From positions 7,500-15,904 of the forward strand of contig DCPV01000167.1 of the NCBI GenBank assembly GCA_002323775.1: DNA of 8,405 nt. Direction: 5' to 3'. This document shows positions 1-6,455 of the stretch, piece by piece. Position numbers and translations under genes: made by a program. Under the pieces are notes generated by a model. The model saw only the letters and a list, made by a program, of their open reading frames with translations, made no database searches and was not told the origin of the DNA. Every line of letters begins with the position of its first letter. Positions within the stretch are counted from its first letter, which is position 1. The stretch comes from Firmicutes bacterium UBA1535. GTDB lineage: Bacteria > Bacillota > Clostridia > Tissierellales > Sedimentibacteraceae.

Positions 1-435
1 TCTAATAAACAATATGGTCTCAGCTCTTTGTCATATCTCTCTGTAGATTATCATTGAATATTGCTTCCCTTATCACAGTTTTAAAATATTTTATTTATGT
101 TAACATTATTTTTGCAGTGTGTCAATAGTAATAATTAATGAATTAATATGAATTTATAATAAAATATATGCAATGCAAAGAATTATGTTAGCCTTAGGAT
201 GCGTTCGGGGATGGAAAATAAAGATTTGAATAGAAGTTAAATAGAAACAGAGTATTTAAGACTTAGGAAGATTACACATAAGCATTAATTAACATAAATT
301 TAAAAGTTGTATTTTGAAATTTATTATGATAAACTTTTATATAGATATTATTGAGCAATAGTAATATATTTTTATGCTCAGTGAAAAGATTTGTATTTTG
401 TTCAGAATGACAAACAGAAATTTTGAGGAGTAACA
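1..435. other. AT-rich region without a supported gene
   Basis: I see no convincing gene, RNA or mobile element here. The plus-strand frame beginning at base 1 is open only to a TGA at 55-57, so the 3' end of a gene entering from the left is possible but 18 codons are too few to judge. A slightly GC-richer patch near 186-217 resembles nothing I recognise. The last ~120 bases should carry the promoter and leader of the RDD gene. A 6-bp inverted repeat (TGAGCA at 352-357, TGCTCA at 375-380) is too weak to call an operator or terminator. Confidence 0.5.
314..343 (+). promoter_or_regulatory. Possible sigma-A promoter for the RDD-topB pair
   Basis: TTGAAA at 314-319 and TATATA at 338-343 are 18 bp apart, close to the housekeeping consensus, and lie about 90 nt before the RDD start codon. 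In DNA this AT-rich such matches arise easily by chance, so this is only the best candidate seen. Confidence 0.3.
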
Positions 436-945
436 ATGCTGAAAGAAAATAATATAACATGGAAACAGAGATTAAAAGAATTGTTTATTGACTACATTTG
501 TATTCTAACATATTTACTTATATTGTTTGGAATAGCTATGGGGATATATTTCATTATTCTAAAAGGTATCCCTGAATTTAATGAATGGCAGTCTCAATTA
601 ACAGCAACTGTTACTTCGGTCATACCTATTATTTTAATATTTTCTTTTTTGGATTATACCAAAGGGAGTGTTGGCAAACAAAAAACAGGATTAGAATTAT
701 ATTATACTAACAAAACCTTTATTGCAAGTTTGGTACGAAATATTATCAAGTTTTTACCTTGGCAGTTAGGGCATATAGGGACTATTCGTGGTATATATAC
801 CAATTTCGATATGTTATCCATTGTATTTAACATTTGTAGTATTGTACTGGCTCTTGTGCTGTTGGTAATGGGATTAGTAAGAAGGGATAAACGTCATTTA
901 GGTGATTTGATTGCAGGAACACAAGTACTGTATAAAAAATTTTAA
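436..945 (+). CDS. RDD-family integral membrane protein
   Basis: This 169-residue protein shows the marks of the RDD family: the Arg-Asp pair at R12 and D19 at the edge of the first membrane helix, the second Asp at D73, and the C-terminal RHLGDLIAGT signature at 153-162. Three hydrophobic segments fit membrane helices at about 20-43, 56-72 and 129-148. The stretch SVGKQKTGLEL (78-88) matches the loop that follows the second conserved Asp in the family. The start is ATG 436, with GAGGAG at 425-430 five bases upstream. The gene ends 17 nt before topB with no terminator between, so the two are probably one transcript. RDD proteins are widespread; a few have been linked to ion transport, but most have no known function and no substrate can be assigned here. 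An enzymatic role is unlikely because no catalytic motif is visible. Confidence 0.85.
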   Translation: MLKENNITWKQRLKELFIDYICILTYLLILFGIAMGIYFIILKGIPEFNEWQSQLTATVTSVIPIILIFSFLDYTKGSVGKQKTGLELYYTNKTFIASLVRNIIKFLPWQLGHIGTIRGIYTNFDMLSIVFNICSIVLALVLLVMGLVRRDKRHLGDLIAGTQVLYKKF

Positions 946-962
946 GAATATGGAGAAATATA

Positions 963-3152
963 ATGGCAAAAACACTTGTATTAGCTGAAAAGCCGTCTGT
1001 TGGCAGAGATTTAGCTAATGTTTTAAAATGTAATCAAAATAAAGGTTCTTATATAGAGGGAAATAATTATGTTGTAACATGGGCGTTAGGCCATCTTGTC
1101 GGGCTTCAAGATCCAGAGGATTATGATAACAAATATAAACAATGGTCAATGGAAAATTTACCTATGCTTCCAGAGCCTATGAAGCTTGTTATATTAAAGA
1201 AAACTGCTAAACAGTATCATGAAGTGAAAAAACTACTTTTTAGAGATGATATAAATGAAATAGTAATAGCTACAGATGCAGGTCGTGAGGGCGAATTAGT
1301 AGGGAGATGGATTTTGGAAAAAGCAGGAGTAAAAAAGCCTGTTAAAAGACTTTGGATATCATCACAAACTGATAAGGCAATTAAGGATGGATTTAATAAT
1401 TTAAAGCAAGGCTCAGATTATAATAATCTATATAGAGCAGCAGTTTGCAGAGCTGAAGCGGATTGGCTTGTAGGATTAAATATTACAAGGGCATTAACTT
1501 GTAAGCACAATGCACAGCTATCGGCTGGGAGGGTTCAATCACCAACTCTTGCTATGATTGTGCAAAGAGAAGATGAAATTAAAAATTTTGTTGCTAAAGA
1601 TTTTTATGTTATAGAGGCTAAATCTAAAGACTTTTCATTGCAATGGACAGATAAAAATAACAACCAAAGAACTTTTAATCAAGATTTTGCAAATAATGTA
1701 TTAACACGTATCAAAGGCAATAATGCAGCCATAGTTGATTTAAACGAGAGTGTAAAGAAAAAATATGCACCGAATTTGTATGATTTAACGCAGCTTCAAA
1801 GAGATGCAAATAAAATTTGGGGATATTCAGCAAAGCAGACTCTTTCAATTATGCAAAGATTATATGAAAACTATAAGATTTTGACATATCCAAGAACTGA
1901 TTCAAAATATATTTCAACTGATGTAGTTCAGACTATACCCGAAAGGTTAAAAGCTATAGCTATAGGTGATTATAGAGTATTTGCACTTGATATTTTGAAA
2001 AAAGGTATTAATTCCAATAAAAATTTTGTAGATAATTCAAAAGTTTCGGATCATCATGCCATAATCCCAACAGAGGAAAGTCCAAAACTGTCAAACTTAA
2101 ATACTGAGGAAAGAAATATATATGATTTAGTTGTTAGGAGATTTTTAAGTGTTATGCTACCTCCATTTGAATATATACAAACTAATATAATTGCTGACAT
2201 AAATGGTGAAAAATTTATTGCTAAAGGAAAGGTTGTTAAAGCAAAAGGCTGGAAAAGTGTGTATGACATAGAGGACGAGGACGAAAGTGAGGAGGATATT
2301 AAGGAGCAGATTTTGCCTAAGATTTCTAAAGGAGATACAATAAAAATCATTTCATCTGCAATAAGCAATGGAAAAACAAAGCCACCGTCAAGATTTAACG
2401 AGGGAACACTTTTACTTGCTATGGAAAATCCGCATAAATTTATTAAGGTTGATAGTGTTTCAGCAAAGACACTGGGGGAAACAGGCGGACTTGGAACAGT
2501 GGCTACAAGAGCTGATATTATTGAAAAATTATTTAATTCTTTCGTTATTGAAAAACAAGACAAGGAAATAATTCCGACATCTAAAGGAAGACAGTTAATA
2601 GAACTTGTTCCAACGGATTTAAAATCGCCTATTTTGACGGCAAATTGGGAAAATTGCCTAGAAAATATTAGCAAAGGCAAATTAGATGATAAAAAATTTT
2701 TAGAGGACATGAAAAAATACACTATAGAGCTTATTAATGATGTAAAAGTAAGAGATAGTAAGTTTGTTCATAACAATATAACAGGGGTTAAATGTCCTGA
2801 GTGTGGCAAGAAAATGTTAGAGGTTAAATCAAAAACTGGTATTATGTACGTTTGTCAGGATAGAGCTTGTGGGCACAGAGAAACCATAAGCAGAAATACA
2901 AATGCAAGATGTCCAGAATGTAAGAAAAAGTTAGTAATTAAGGGCAGTGGCGAAGGGAAAATCTACGTATGTTCAGGAGATAGCTGCAACTTTAGAGAAA
3001 AAGCTTCTGTATTTGAACAAAGATTCAAAAATGATAAAAAAGCTGATAAAATGGAAGTCAATAATTACATGAAAAAAATGAAAAAACAAGCTGAAGAAGA
3101 ACTAGCAAAGGATAATCCATTTGCAGCATTAGGAGATTTGTTTAAAAATTAG
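963..3152 (+). CDS. topB: DNA topoisomerase III
   Basis: This is a type IA topoisomerase that cuts and passes single DNA strands, acting on replication and recombination intermediates in the cytoplasm. The 729-residue length is close to that of Gram-positive TopB. The N-terminal Toprim domain begins TLVLAEKPSVGRD with catalytic Glu9 and carries ATDAGREGEL at 103-112, with metal-binding acidic residues D105 and E109. SAGRVQSPTLAMIV (187-200) is another family block. The nucleophile is Y309 in TYPRTDS. EGTLLLAMENP and GTVATRADIIEKL, near residues 480-525, are further conserved blocks. An acidic insert spans about 435-447. The C-terminus has two four-Cys zinc ribbons: C611/C614/C631/C636 and C650/C653/C670/C675. 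The start is ATG 963 with a modest GGAGA at 952-956. TopB also occurs on conjugative elements, but no transfer or integrase genes flank it here, so a chromosomal housekeeping copy is the simpler reading. It looks intact. Confidence 0.97.
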   Translation: MAKTLVLAEKPSVGRDLANVLKCNQNKGSYIEGNNYVVTWALGHLVGLQDPEDYDNKYKQWSMENLPMLPEPMKLVILKKTAKQYHEVKKLLFRDDINEIVIATDAGREGELVGRWILEKAGVKKPVKRLWISSQTDKAIKDGFNNLKQGSDYNNLYRAAVCRAEADWLVGLNITRALTCKHNAQLSAGRVQSPTLAMIVQREDEIKNFVAKDFYVIEAKSKDFSLQWTDKNNNQRTFNQDFANNVLTRIKGNNAAIVDLNESVKKKYAPNLYDLTQLQRDANKIWGYSAKQTLSIMQRLYENYKILTYPRTDSKYISTDVVQTIPERLKAIAIGDYRVFALDILKKGINSNKNFVDNSKVSDHHAIIPTEESPKLSNLNTEERNIYDLVVRRFLSVMLPPFEYIQTNIIADINGEKFIAKGKVVKAKGWKSVYDIEDEDESEEDIKEQILPKISKGDTIKIISSAISNGKTKPPSRFNEGTLLLAMENPHKFIKVDSVSAKTLGETGGLGTVATRADIIEKLFNSFVIEKQDKEIIPTSKGRQLIELVPTDLKSPILTANWENCLENISKGKLDDKKFLEDMKKYTIELINDVKVRDSKFVHNNITGVKCPECGKKMLEVKSKTGIMYVCQDRACGHRETISRNTNARCPECKKKLVIKGSGEGKIYVCSGDSCNFREKASVFEQRFKNDKKADKMEVNNYMKKMKKQAEEELAKDNPFAALGDLFKN

Positions 3153-3355
3153 GCGAATTATTCTCAAGTCAATAAAACAAATAAAACTACTAAGTATCAG
3201 ATTTCGTTATAAAGACATTATATCACAGAGAGTTAGGAGCTTTTAATTTTCATTTAACTATTAATGTTTTAATTAAATGGTATTAAGGACTTGTATCATT
3301 TAGTATTTCATCCTTATTTATGGTCGAAACAATAATTTGAAGGAGAAGTGAATAT
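3153..3355 (+). promoter_or_regulatory. topB-GNAT intergenic region, weak promoter candidate
   Basis: These 203 bases probably hold the promoter of the two following acetyltransferases. The best candidate is TTGTAT at 3291-3296 with TATTTA at 3315-3320, an 18-bp spacer, but the -10 is poor. CATTTAA (3251-3257) and TTAAATG (3273-3279) form an all-AT inverted repeat with no T-run after it, so I do not call a topB terminator and read-through is possible. An AAGGAG site at 3340-3345 sets the start of the next gene. Confidence 0.3.
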
Positions 3356-3925
3356 ATGATTAATAATTATCAAAAAGTTTTAAATGATAATAAAACGTTA
3401 AATTCAAAAAAATTAATACTTAGAAGATTTAAAAAAGAAGATTCAAAGGATGTTTATGAGTTTGGCAGTGATGAAGAAACTTTGAAATATTTAACTTGGA
3501 ATGGTTTTAAAACGATTGGTGATGCAAAATCTACAATAATAAATCATTATTGGAAAAGGCAAGGTATTTATGCCATAGAATTGAAAGAAGAAAATAAGTG
3601 TATTGGATGTATTGATTTTAGATTAAAGCCTGAACATGAAAAAGCAAGTTTTGGGTATGTACTAAATCGTAAATATTGGGGTAAAGGATATATGACAGAA
3701 GCATTGTCTAAACTGTTGGAATTTTACTTTAGTAAACTTGACTTAAATCGTGTTGAAGCAACACATTATGTAGGTAATGAAGGTTCTGGTAAGGTTATGA
3801 TAAAATGCGGTATGGAGTTTGAAGGAATCGCAAAGAAAGAAGTAAAAGTAAAAGGTGTTTTTCATGATGTAGTACATTATGGAATTACAAAAGAGAAATG
3901 GTTAGCTAGTCATTTAATTTATTAA
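3356..3925 (+). CDS. GNAT N-acetyltransferase, RimJ/RimL-like
   Basis: The 189-residue protein is a GNAT-fold enzyme expected to move an acetyl group from acetyl-CoA to an amine. The N-terminal LILRRFKKEDSKDVYEF (20-36) is the usual first strand and helix of the Acetyltransf_3 (RimJ/RimL) group. IGCIDFRL (83-90) is the central strand. The acetyl-CoA loop is NRKYWGKGYMTEAL (104-117), the common YWGKGY variant of Q/R-x-x-G-x-G/A. GNEGSGKVMIKCGMEFEG (140-157) is the C-terminal block corresponding to the N-x-x-S...K-x-G-F-x-x-E-G pattern. The start is ATG 3356, with AAGGAG at 3340-3345 ten bases upstream. It is followed after 43 nt by another GNAT on the same strand, so the two are likely co-transcribed. 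Relatives modify ribosomal protein N-termini, amino sugars or antibiotics; the true substrate cannot be read here. Confidence 0.9.
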   Translation: MINNYQKVLNDNKTLNSKKLILRRFKKEDSKDVYEFGSDEETLKYLTWNGFKTIGDAKSTIINHYWKRQGIYAIELKEENKCIGCIDFRLKPEHEKASFGYVLNRKYWGKGYMTEALSKLLEFYFSKLDLNRVEATHYVGNEGSGKVMIKCGMEFEGIAKKEVKVKGVFHDVVHYGITKEKWLASHLIY

Positions 3926-3968
3926 AATAATATGTAAATGATACGATATTTATTAGGGAGATACAGAT

Positions 3969-4469
3969 ATGATAAAAAAAGAAGATTTTATAATAAGAAC
4001 AGTTGAACAAAACGATATTGAATATATACATAGTTTAAATAATAGCGATTTTAGAGGAGAGTTTCAAGAATTTCAATTTGAGTCTAAAAAGTCTTTGATT
4101 AAACAGTTTGAATCAGATGGGATGTGCTCAGATAGATTTCAAATGCTAGTTGTAGAAAAAGATAATTTAATTATCGGATTAATCTATATAAGTTTTGTAA
4201 GAACTGGTCTTGCAAATATTGGCTTAGTTATTTGTGAAAATCAAAGAGCTAAAAACTTAGGAACAAAAATAACAGCAACTATTATTGATTACTTATTTAA
4301 TAGCTATGATATAAAGAGAATTCAAGCAGATACTGATATTAATAATGCAGCAGCTCAAAAAGTTCTGGAGAAGGCTGGCTTTATAAAGGAAGGTATAATG
4401 AAAAGCTACAGATATCATCATGGTATCTATAATGATTCAGTTTTATATGCTGTTGTAAAAAATAGTTAA
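3969..4469 (+). CDS. GNAT N-acetyltransferase with altered acetyl-CoA loop
   Basis: This 166-residue protein has a GNAT layout: FIIRTVEQNDIEYIHSL at the N-terminus, a central strand IIGLIYISF (68-76), the cofactor loop region and a closing DINNAAAQKVLEKAGFIKEG block (123-142). That last block is typical of RimJ/RimL-type enzymes. The cofactor loop reads ENQRAKNLGTKI (90-101); where the motif R-x-x-G-x-G has its first glycine this protein has N96, keeping only G98. Cofactor binding may be weakened or arranged differently, though GNAT loops tolerate variation. The start is ATG 3969, with AGGGAG at 3955-3960 eight bases upstream. It follows the previous GNAT by 43 nt. No terminator separates it from the MerR promoter, which begins 28 nt after its stop, so its transcript may run on into the regulator gene. 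The substrate is unknown. Confidence 0.85.
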   Translation: MIKKEDFIIRTVEQNDIEYIHSLNNSDFRGEFQEFQFESKKSLIKQFESDGMCSDRFQMLVVEKDNLIIGLIYISFVRTGLANIGLVICENQRAKNLGTKITATIIDYLFNSYDIKRIQADTDINNAAAQKVLEKAGFIKEGIMKSYRYHHGIYNDSVLYAVVKNS

Positions 4470-4497
4470 GATTGAATAAAAAAATTTGTTTTTACTA

Positions 4498-4528
4498 TTG
4501 ACACAGACACTGTGTCTTCCTTTACAAT
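4498..4528 (+). promoter_or_regulatory. MerR-type promoter with dyad operator
   Basis: TTGACA (4498-4503) and TACAAT (4523-4528) are near-consensus boxes separated by 19 bp instead of the usual 17. This is the hallmark of promoters that MerR-family activators open by twisting DNA. A perfect 7-bp inverted repeat, GACACAG (4500-4506) and CTGTGTC (4510-4516), overlaps the -35 and spacer; a nested palindrome GACAC-T-GTGTC lies at 4506-4516. The dyad just ahead of the MerR gene suggests autoregulation. A TTG at 4486 that would lengthen the reading frame lies upstream of this promoter and cannot be the start for this transcript. Confidence 0.8.
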
Positions 4529-4536
4529 TAAATCAG

Positions 4537-4543
4537 AGAGGAG
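4537..4543 (+). promoter_or_regulatory. Ribosome-binding site deciding the MerR start
   Basis: AGAGGAG ends eight bases before GTG 4552 and seventeen before ATG 4561. The spacing favours the GTG as the start codon. The ATG at 4544 just after this site is in another frame. Confidence 0.65.
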
Positions 4544-4551
4544 ATGAGCGA

Positions 4552-5535
4552 GTGGAAATTATGACAATCAGCGAGCTTTCAAAGACCTTTGAGGTATCAG
4601 CTAGAATGATTCGCTATTATGAAAAAATGGGACTATTTGAAAGTCAGAGAAAAAGAGATTATGCGTATCGTGTATATGACGAACTTGCTATAAGACGTCT
4701 ACAGCAAATAATCGTTTTAAGAAAATTGCGAGTTCCTTTAAAGCATATTGCAGTTATTCTCAATGATAGAGAGCAGGTTCAGGCTTTGAATCTTATTCGA
4801 GAGAATGTTTTCGAGCTTGAGGAGGAAATAAACGCATTGATTACGATTAGAAATATACTTAATACTGTTATATCACGACTTGACGAAAGCATACGTAAGA
4901 AAGTCCAGCTTGATATACTTAAGGATAATGAACTCATTGGAGTCGTTAATGCTCTTAGCCTTTCTAAGAATAATTTAAAGGAGGATCATTCAATGAATGA
5001 TTTAAACAAAGCAAATGACAACATTCAGAGTAAGCTTAATGTAAGAATATTATTACTTCCACCATGCACCGTAGCTTCGTGTCATTATATAGGCGAAAAT
5101 CCAGAAGAAAAAGCACACGATATGATGTCTAAGTTTATTCTTGAAAATAAACTTTATGAAGTAAAGCCTGATGCGAGAATGTTTGGATTTAACCATCCAA
5201 ATCCTTCCAGAGATAGAGAGTTCTATGGATATGAAGATTGGGTTACTATACCGGAGGACATGGAAGTTTCACAACCGTATGTAAAAAAACATTTTGAAGG
5301 TGGACTGTATGCTGCTCATGCAATTAGTTTTCCAGATTTTCATGAGTGGGGATATCTTCAAAAATGGGTCGAGGACAACGACATTTACACAGCTAATTAT
5401 AGCGAGCTAGGTGACGAGATTATGGGAGGTCTCTTAGAGGAGCATCTAAACTGGATATACTCTTGTCACATGCGTTGGCCAAAAGATGGCATTGAAGGAA
5501 AGATTGATTTGCTATTCCCGATAAAAAAGAAATGA
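4552..5535 (+). CDS. MerR-family regulator with GyrI-like effector domain
   Basis: The 327-residue protein is a one-component transcription activator. Residues 4-70 are a MerR winged helix-turn-helix: MTISELSKTFEVSARMIRYY (4-23), then the wing ending YAYRVYDELAIRRLQQI. A helical region at about 73-118, rich in Leu/Ile/Glu, fits the dimerising coiled coil. From about 155 to the end lies a GyrI-like effector-binding domain of the BmrR/Cass2 type, with blocks PPCTVASCHYIGE, FEGGLYAAHA and GGLLEEHLNW; such domains bind hydrophobic or cationic small molecules. I chose GTG 4552 by spacing to AGAGGAG (4537-4543); ATG 4561 is the alternative. The promoter in front is MerR-type and a strong terminator follows, so the gene is a single unit and probably regulates itself. 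An internal ribosome-binding site and ATG 4993 (Met148) may yield the effector domain alone. The ligand is unknown. Targets probably include its own promoter and the copy at 5689-5719. Confidence 0.92.
   Translation: MEIMTISELSKTFEVSARMIRYYEKMGLFESQRKRDYAYRVYDELAIRRLQQIIVLRKLRVPLKHIAVILNDREQVQALNLIRENVFELEEEINALITIRNILNTVISRLDESIRKKVQLDILKDNELIGVVNALSLSKNNLKEDHSMNDLNKANDNIQSKLNVRILLLPPCTVASCHYIGENPEEKAHDMMSKFILENKLYEVKPDARMFGFNHPNPSRDREFYGYEDWVTIPEDMEVSQPYVKKHFEGGLYAAHAISFPDFHEWGYLQKWVEDNDIYTANYSELGDEIMGGLLEEHLNWIYSCHMRWPKDGIEGKIDLLFPIKKK
4977..4995 (+). promoter_or_regulatory. Internal ribosome-binding site and ATG in the MerR gene
   Basis: AAAGGAGG (4977-4984) is a near-perfect anti-16S match, stronger than the site in front of the gene. 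It lies eight bases before an in-frame ATG at 4993. Starting there would give a 180-residue protein that is exactly the GyrI-like effector-binding domain without the DNA-binding half. Streptomyces tipA makes its short form TipAS in this way. The bases also encode the linker residues Asn-Leu-Lys-Glu-Asp, so chance is not excluded. Confidence 0.5.
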
Positions 5536-5555
5536 TAATATAATGTTAAATATTA

Positions 5556-5610
5556 AAATGCAGGTATTATTTGATTTTTTGGATAATACCTGCATTTAAT
5601 TATTTTTCTT
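5556..5610 (+). terminator. Rho-independent terminator after the MerR gene
   Basis: A perfect 15-bp inverted repeat pairs 5556-5570 (AAATGCAGGTATTAT) with 5583-5597 around a 12-nt loop. It is followed by a T-rich run at 5601-5610. It starts 20 nt after the MerR stop codon and should separate the regulator from the downstream GNAT. Confidence 0.88.
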
Positions 5611-5661
5611 TACTAATTATTAATAAAAACTTTTTTAAACATTGAAAAATAAAACTTTAAT

Positions 5662-5840
5662 GTTGATGAAAAAAATTTTATTTTATTGTTGACAGAGACA
5701 CTGTGTCATGCTTTACAATTAAATCATAACGTAGATGAGCAAATGGAAATTATAGTAATCAACGAGCTTTCAAAGAACTTTGAGATAGTAAATAGAATAA
5801 TTCTCTATTATAAAAAACAGAACTGTTTGCAAGTCAGCAA
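5662..5840 (+). repeat. Decayed direct repeat of the MerR promoter and 5' end
   Basis: This stretch aligns with 4471-4650 at a constant offset of 1191 bases until one G is missing opposite 4621. By hand I count about 144 identities in 179 aligned bases, near 80%. The -10 region is the best kept (ten of ten bases at 5712-5721), while the ribosome-binding site is among the worst. Similarity stops at about 5840, where the original continues into the wing of the helix-turn-helix. It may be the relic of a second regulator gene whose remainder was deleted, or a partial duplication of the neighbouring one. Confidence 0.85.
5689..5719 (+). promoter_or_regulatory. Second MerR-type promoter and operator ahead of a GNAT
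   Basis: TTGACA (5689-5694) and TACAAT (5714-5719) keep the same boxes and the same 19-bp spacing as the promoter of the intact regulator gene. The dyad reads GACAGAG (5691-5697) and CTGTGTC (5701-5707), with one mismatch in the left arm; the nested palindrome GACAC-T-GTGTC (5697-5707) is perfect. Transcription from here would give a leader of roughly 160 nt before the GNAT start at 5885, with no terminator in between. This makes it the best promoter candidate for that gene and a likely target of the MerR protein. Confidence 0.65.
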
Positions 5841-5850
5841 AAAAATTTAA
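5743..5850 (+). pseudogene. MerR-family regulator remnant (N-terminal fragment)
   Basis: ATG 5743 sits exactly where the intact gene has its GTG. The reading frame MEIIVINELSKNFEI mirrors VEIMTISELSKTFEV, then continues to RIILYY against RMIRYY. One base is missing just after this Tyr-Tyr pair, shifting the frame, and a TAA follows at 5848-5850 after only 35 codons. The ribosome-binding site has changed from AGAGGAG to a non-functional-looking sequence. The recognition helix has substitutions and there is no wing, dimer helix or effector domain, so no working regulator can be made. A role as a short leader peptide for the next gene is conceivable but nothing supports it. Confidence 0.8.
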
Positions 5851-5884
5851 CAAAATTTATTTAATTATGAGAGGATGACAAGAG

Positions 5885-6349
5885 ATGGTAAAATTTACGA
5901 CCGCATTAGAATCTGATGCAAAAATATTAAGGGACATTGCTGTAAGTGCATTTGAAGAAGATAAAATCAATTATGGTTCTATGCCACCGGGTATTGAAGC
6001 AATAGAATGGCATTTATCAAAAATAAAAAATGGTATGTATTATAAAATCATGATAGAGGATAAAATAGTTGGAGCAATTAACCTGTATGATTTAAAAAAT
6101 AATCATTTCCGATTAGGAGCTGTATATATTGATCCAACATATCAAAATCAAGGAATAGGCACAAAAGCGATTGATTTTATAGAAAATACATATCCTGATG
6201 TTAAGAAATGGTCATTGGATACACCTTACAAAAGTTATAAAAATCATAAATTTTATGAAAAGCATGGTTATGTAAAGGTTGAAGAAGTTAAACCTGTAGC
6301 TAATATTGATTTTTGGCTTTTTGAATATGTAAAGGAAATAAAAAAATAG
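5885..6349 (+). CDS. GNAT N-acetyltransferase
   Basis: This 154-residue single-domain GNAT has a textbook cofactor loop, YQNQGIGTKAIDFIE (86-100), giving Q87-x-x-G90-x-G92. The preceding strand is FRLGAVYIDP (75-84). The C-terminal block HKFYEKHGYVKVEEV (121-135) carries Y124 at the position often used as the general acid. The N-terminus, FTTALESDAKILRDIAVSAF, is the usual strand and helix pair. The start is ATG 5885, with GAGAGG at 5869-5874 ten bases upstream. It has its own terminator, so it appears to be a single-gene unit. Its nearest upstream promoter is the MerR-type copy at 5689-5719, which suggests ligand-induced expression under the neighbouring regulator; that is inference. It resembles general small-molecule acetyltransferases more than the RimJ/RimL pair upstream. 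The substrate is unknown. Confidence 0.9.
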   Translation: MVKFTTALESDAKILRDIAVSAFEEDKINYGSMPPGIEAIEWHLSKIKNGMYYKIMIEDKIVGAINLYDLKNNHFRLGAVYIDPTYQNQGIGTKAIDFIENTYPDVKKWSLDTPYKSYKNHKFYEKHGYVKVEEVKPVANIDFWLFEYVKEIKK

Positions 6350-6419
6350 TTATGTGAAACAGTTTGTATCTGTTAAATCATGGTAAATGATATTTTGAAA
6401 AATTATGTTACTTCCATTG

Positions 6420-6455
6420 AAAGTAGAATTTTATTAGATAAATTCTACTTTTTTT
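6420..6455 (+). terminator. Rho-independent terminator after the third GNAT
   Basis: A perfect 12-bp inverted repeat pairs AAAGTAGAATTT (6420-6431) with AAATTCTACTTT (6440-6451) around an 8-nt loop and runs directly into further T residues to 6455. The stem is AT-rich but uninterrupted, and it lies 70 nt after the GNAT stop codon. Confidence 0.8.

Noticed and set aside
1..57. Possible 3' end of a gene entering from the left edge
   Set aside because: Only 18 codons are visible before a TGA, with no recognisable motif; too little to call.
272..460. Minus-strand open frame of 62 codons overlapping the RDD gene start
   Set aside because: It has no Shine-Dalgarno, has low-complexity AT-driven composition (Leu/Asn/Ile/Lys runs) and occupies the promoter and ribosome-binding region of a clear gene.
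2368..2571. Plus-strand open frame of 67 codons inside topB in another frame
   Set aside because: It lies wholly within the conserved topB coding sequence, with no ribosome-binding site and no recognisable domain.
2054..2722. Minus-strand open frame of 222 codons inside topB
   Set aside because: It is antisense to conserved topoisomerase blocks, rich in Ser/Phe/Leu as expected from the complement of AT-rich coding DNA, and matches no family I know.
963..3152. topB as the mark of an integrative conjugative element
   Set aside because: No relaxase, type IV secretion, integrase or attachment-site repeat is visible in the window, and topB is also an ordinary chromosomal gene in Bacillota.
3251..3279. 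CATTTAA...TTAAATG inverted repeat after topB
   Set aside because: It is a seven-base all-AT stem with no T-run after it and would be too unstable to be a credible terminator.
4486..4551. N-terminal extension of the MerR protein from TTG 4486
   Set aside because: The added 22 codons run through the -35, operator and -10 of the gene's own promoter, and the hydrophobic leader-like peptide is only the translation of those elements. The transcript would start after them.
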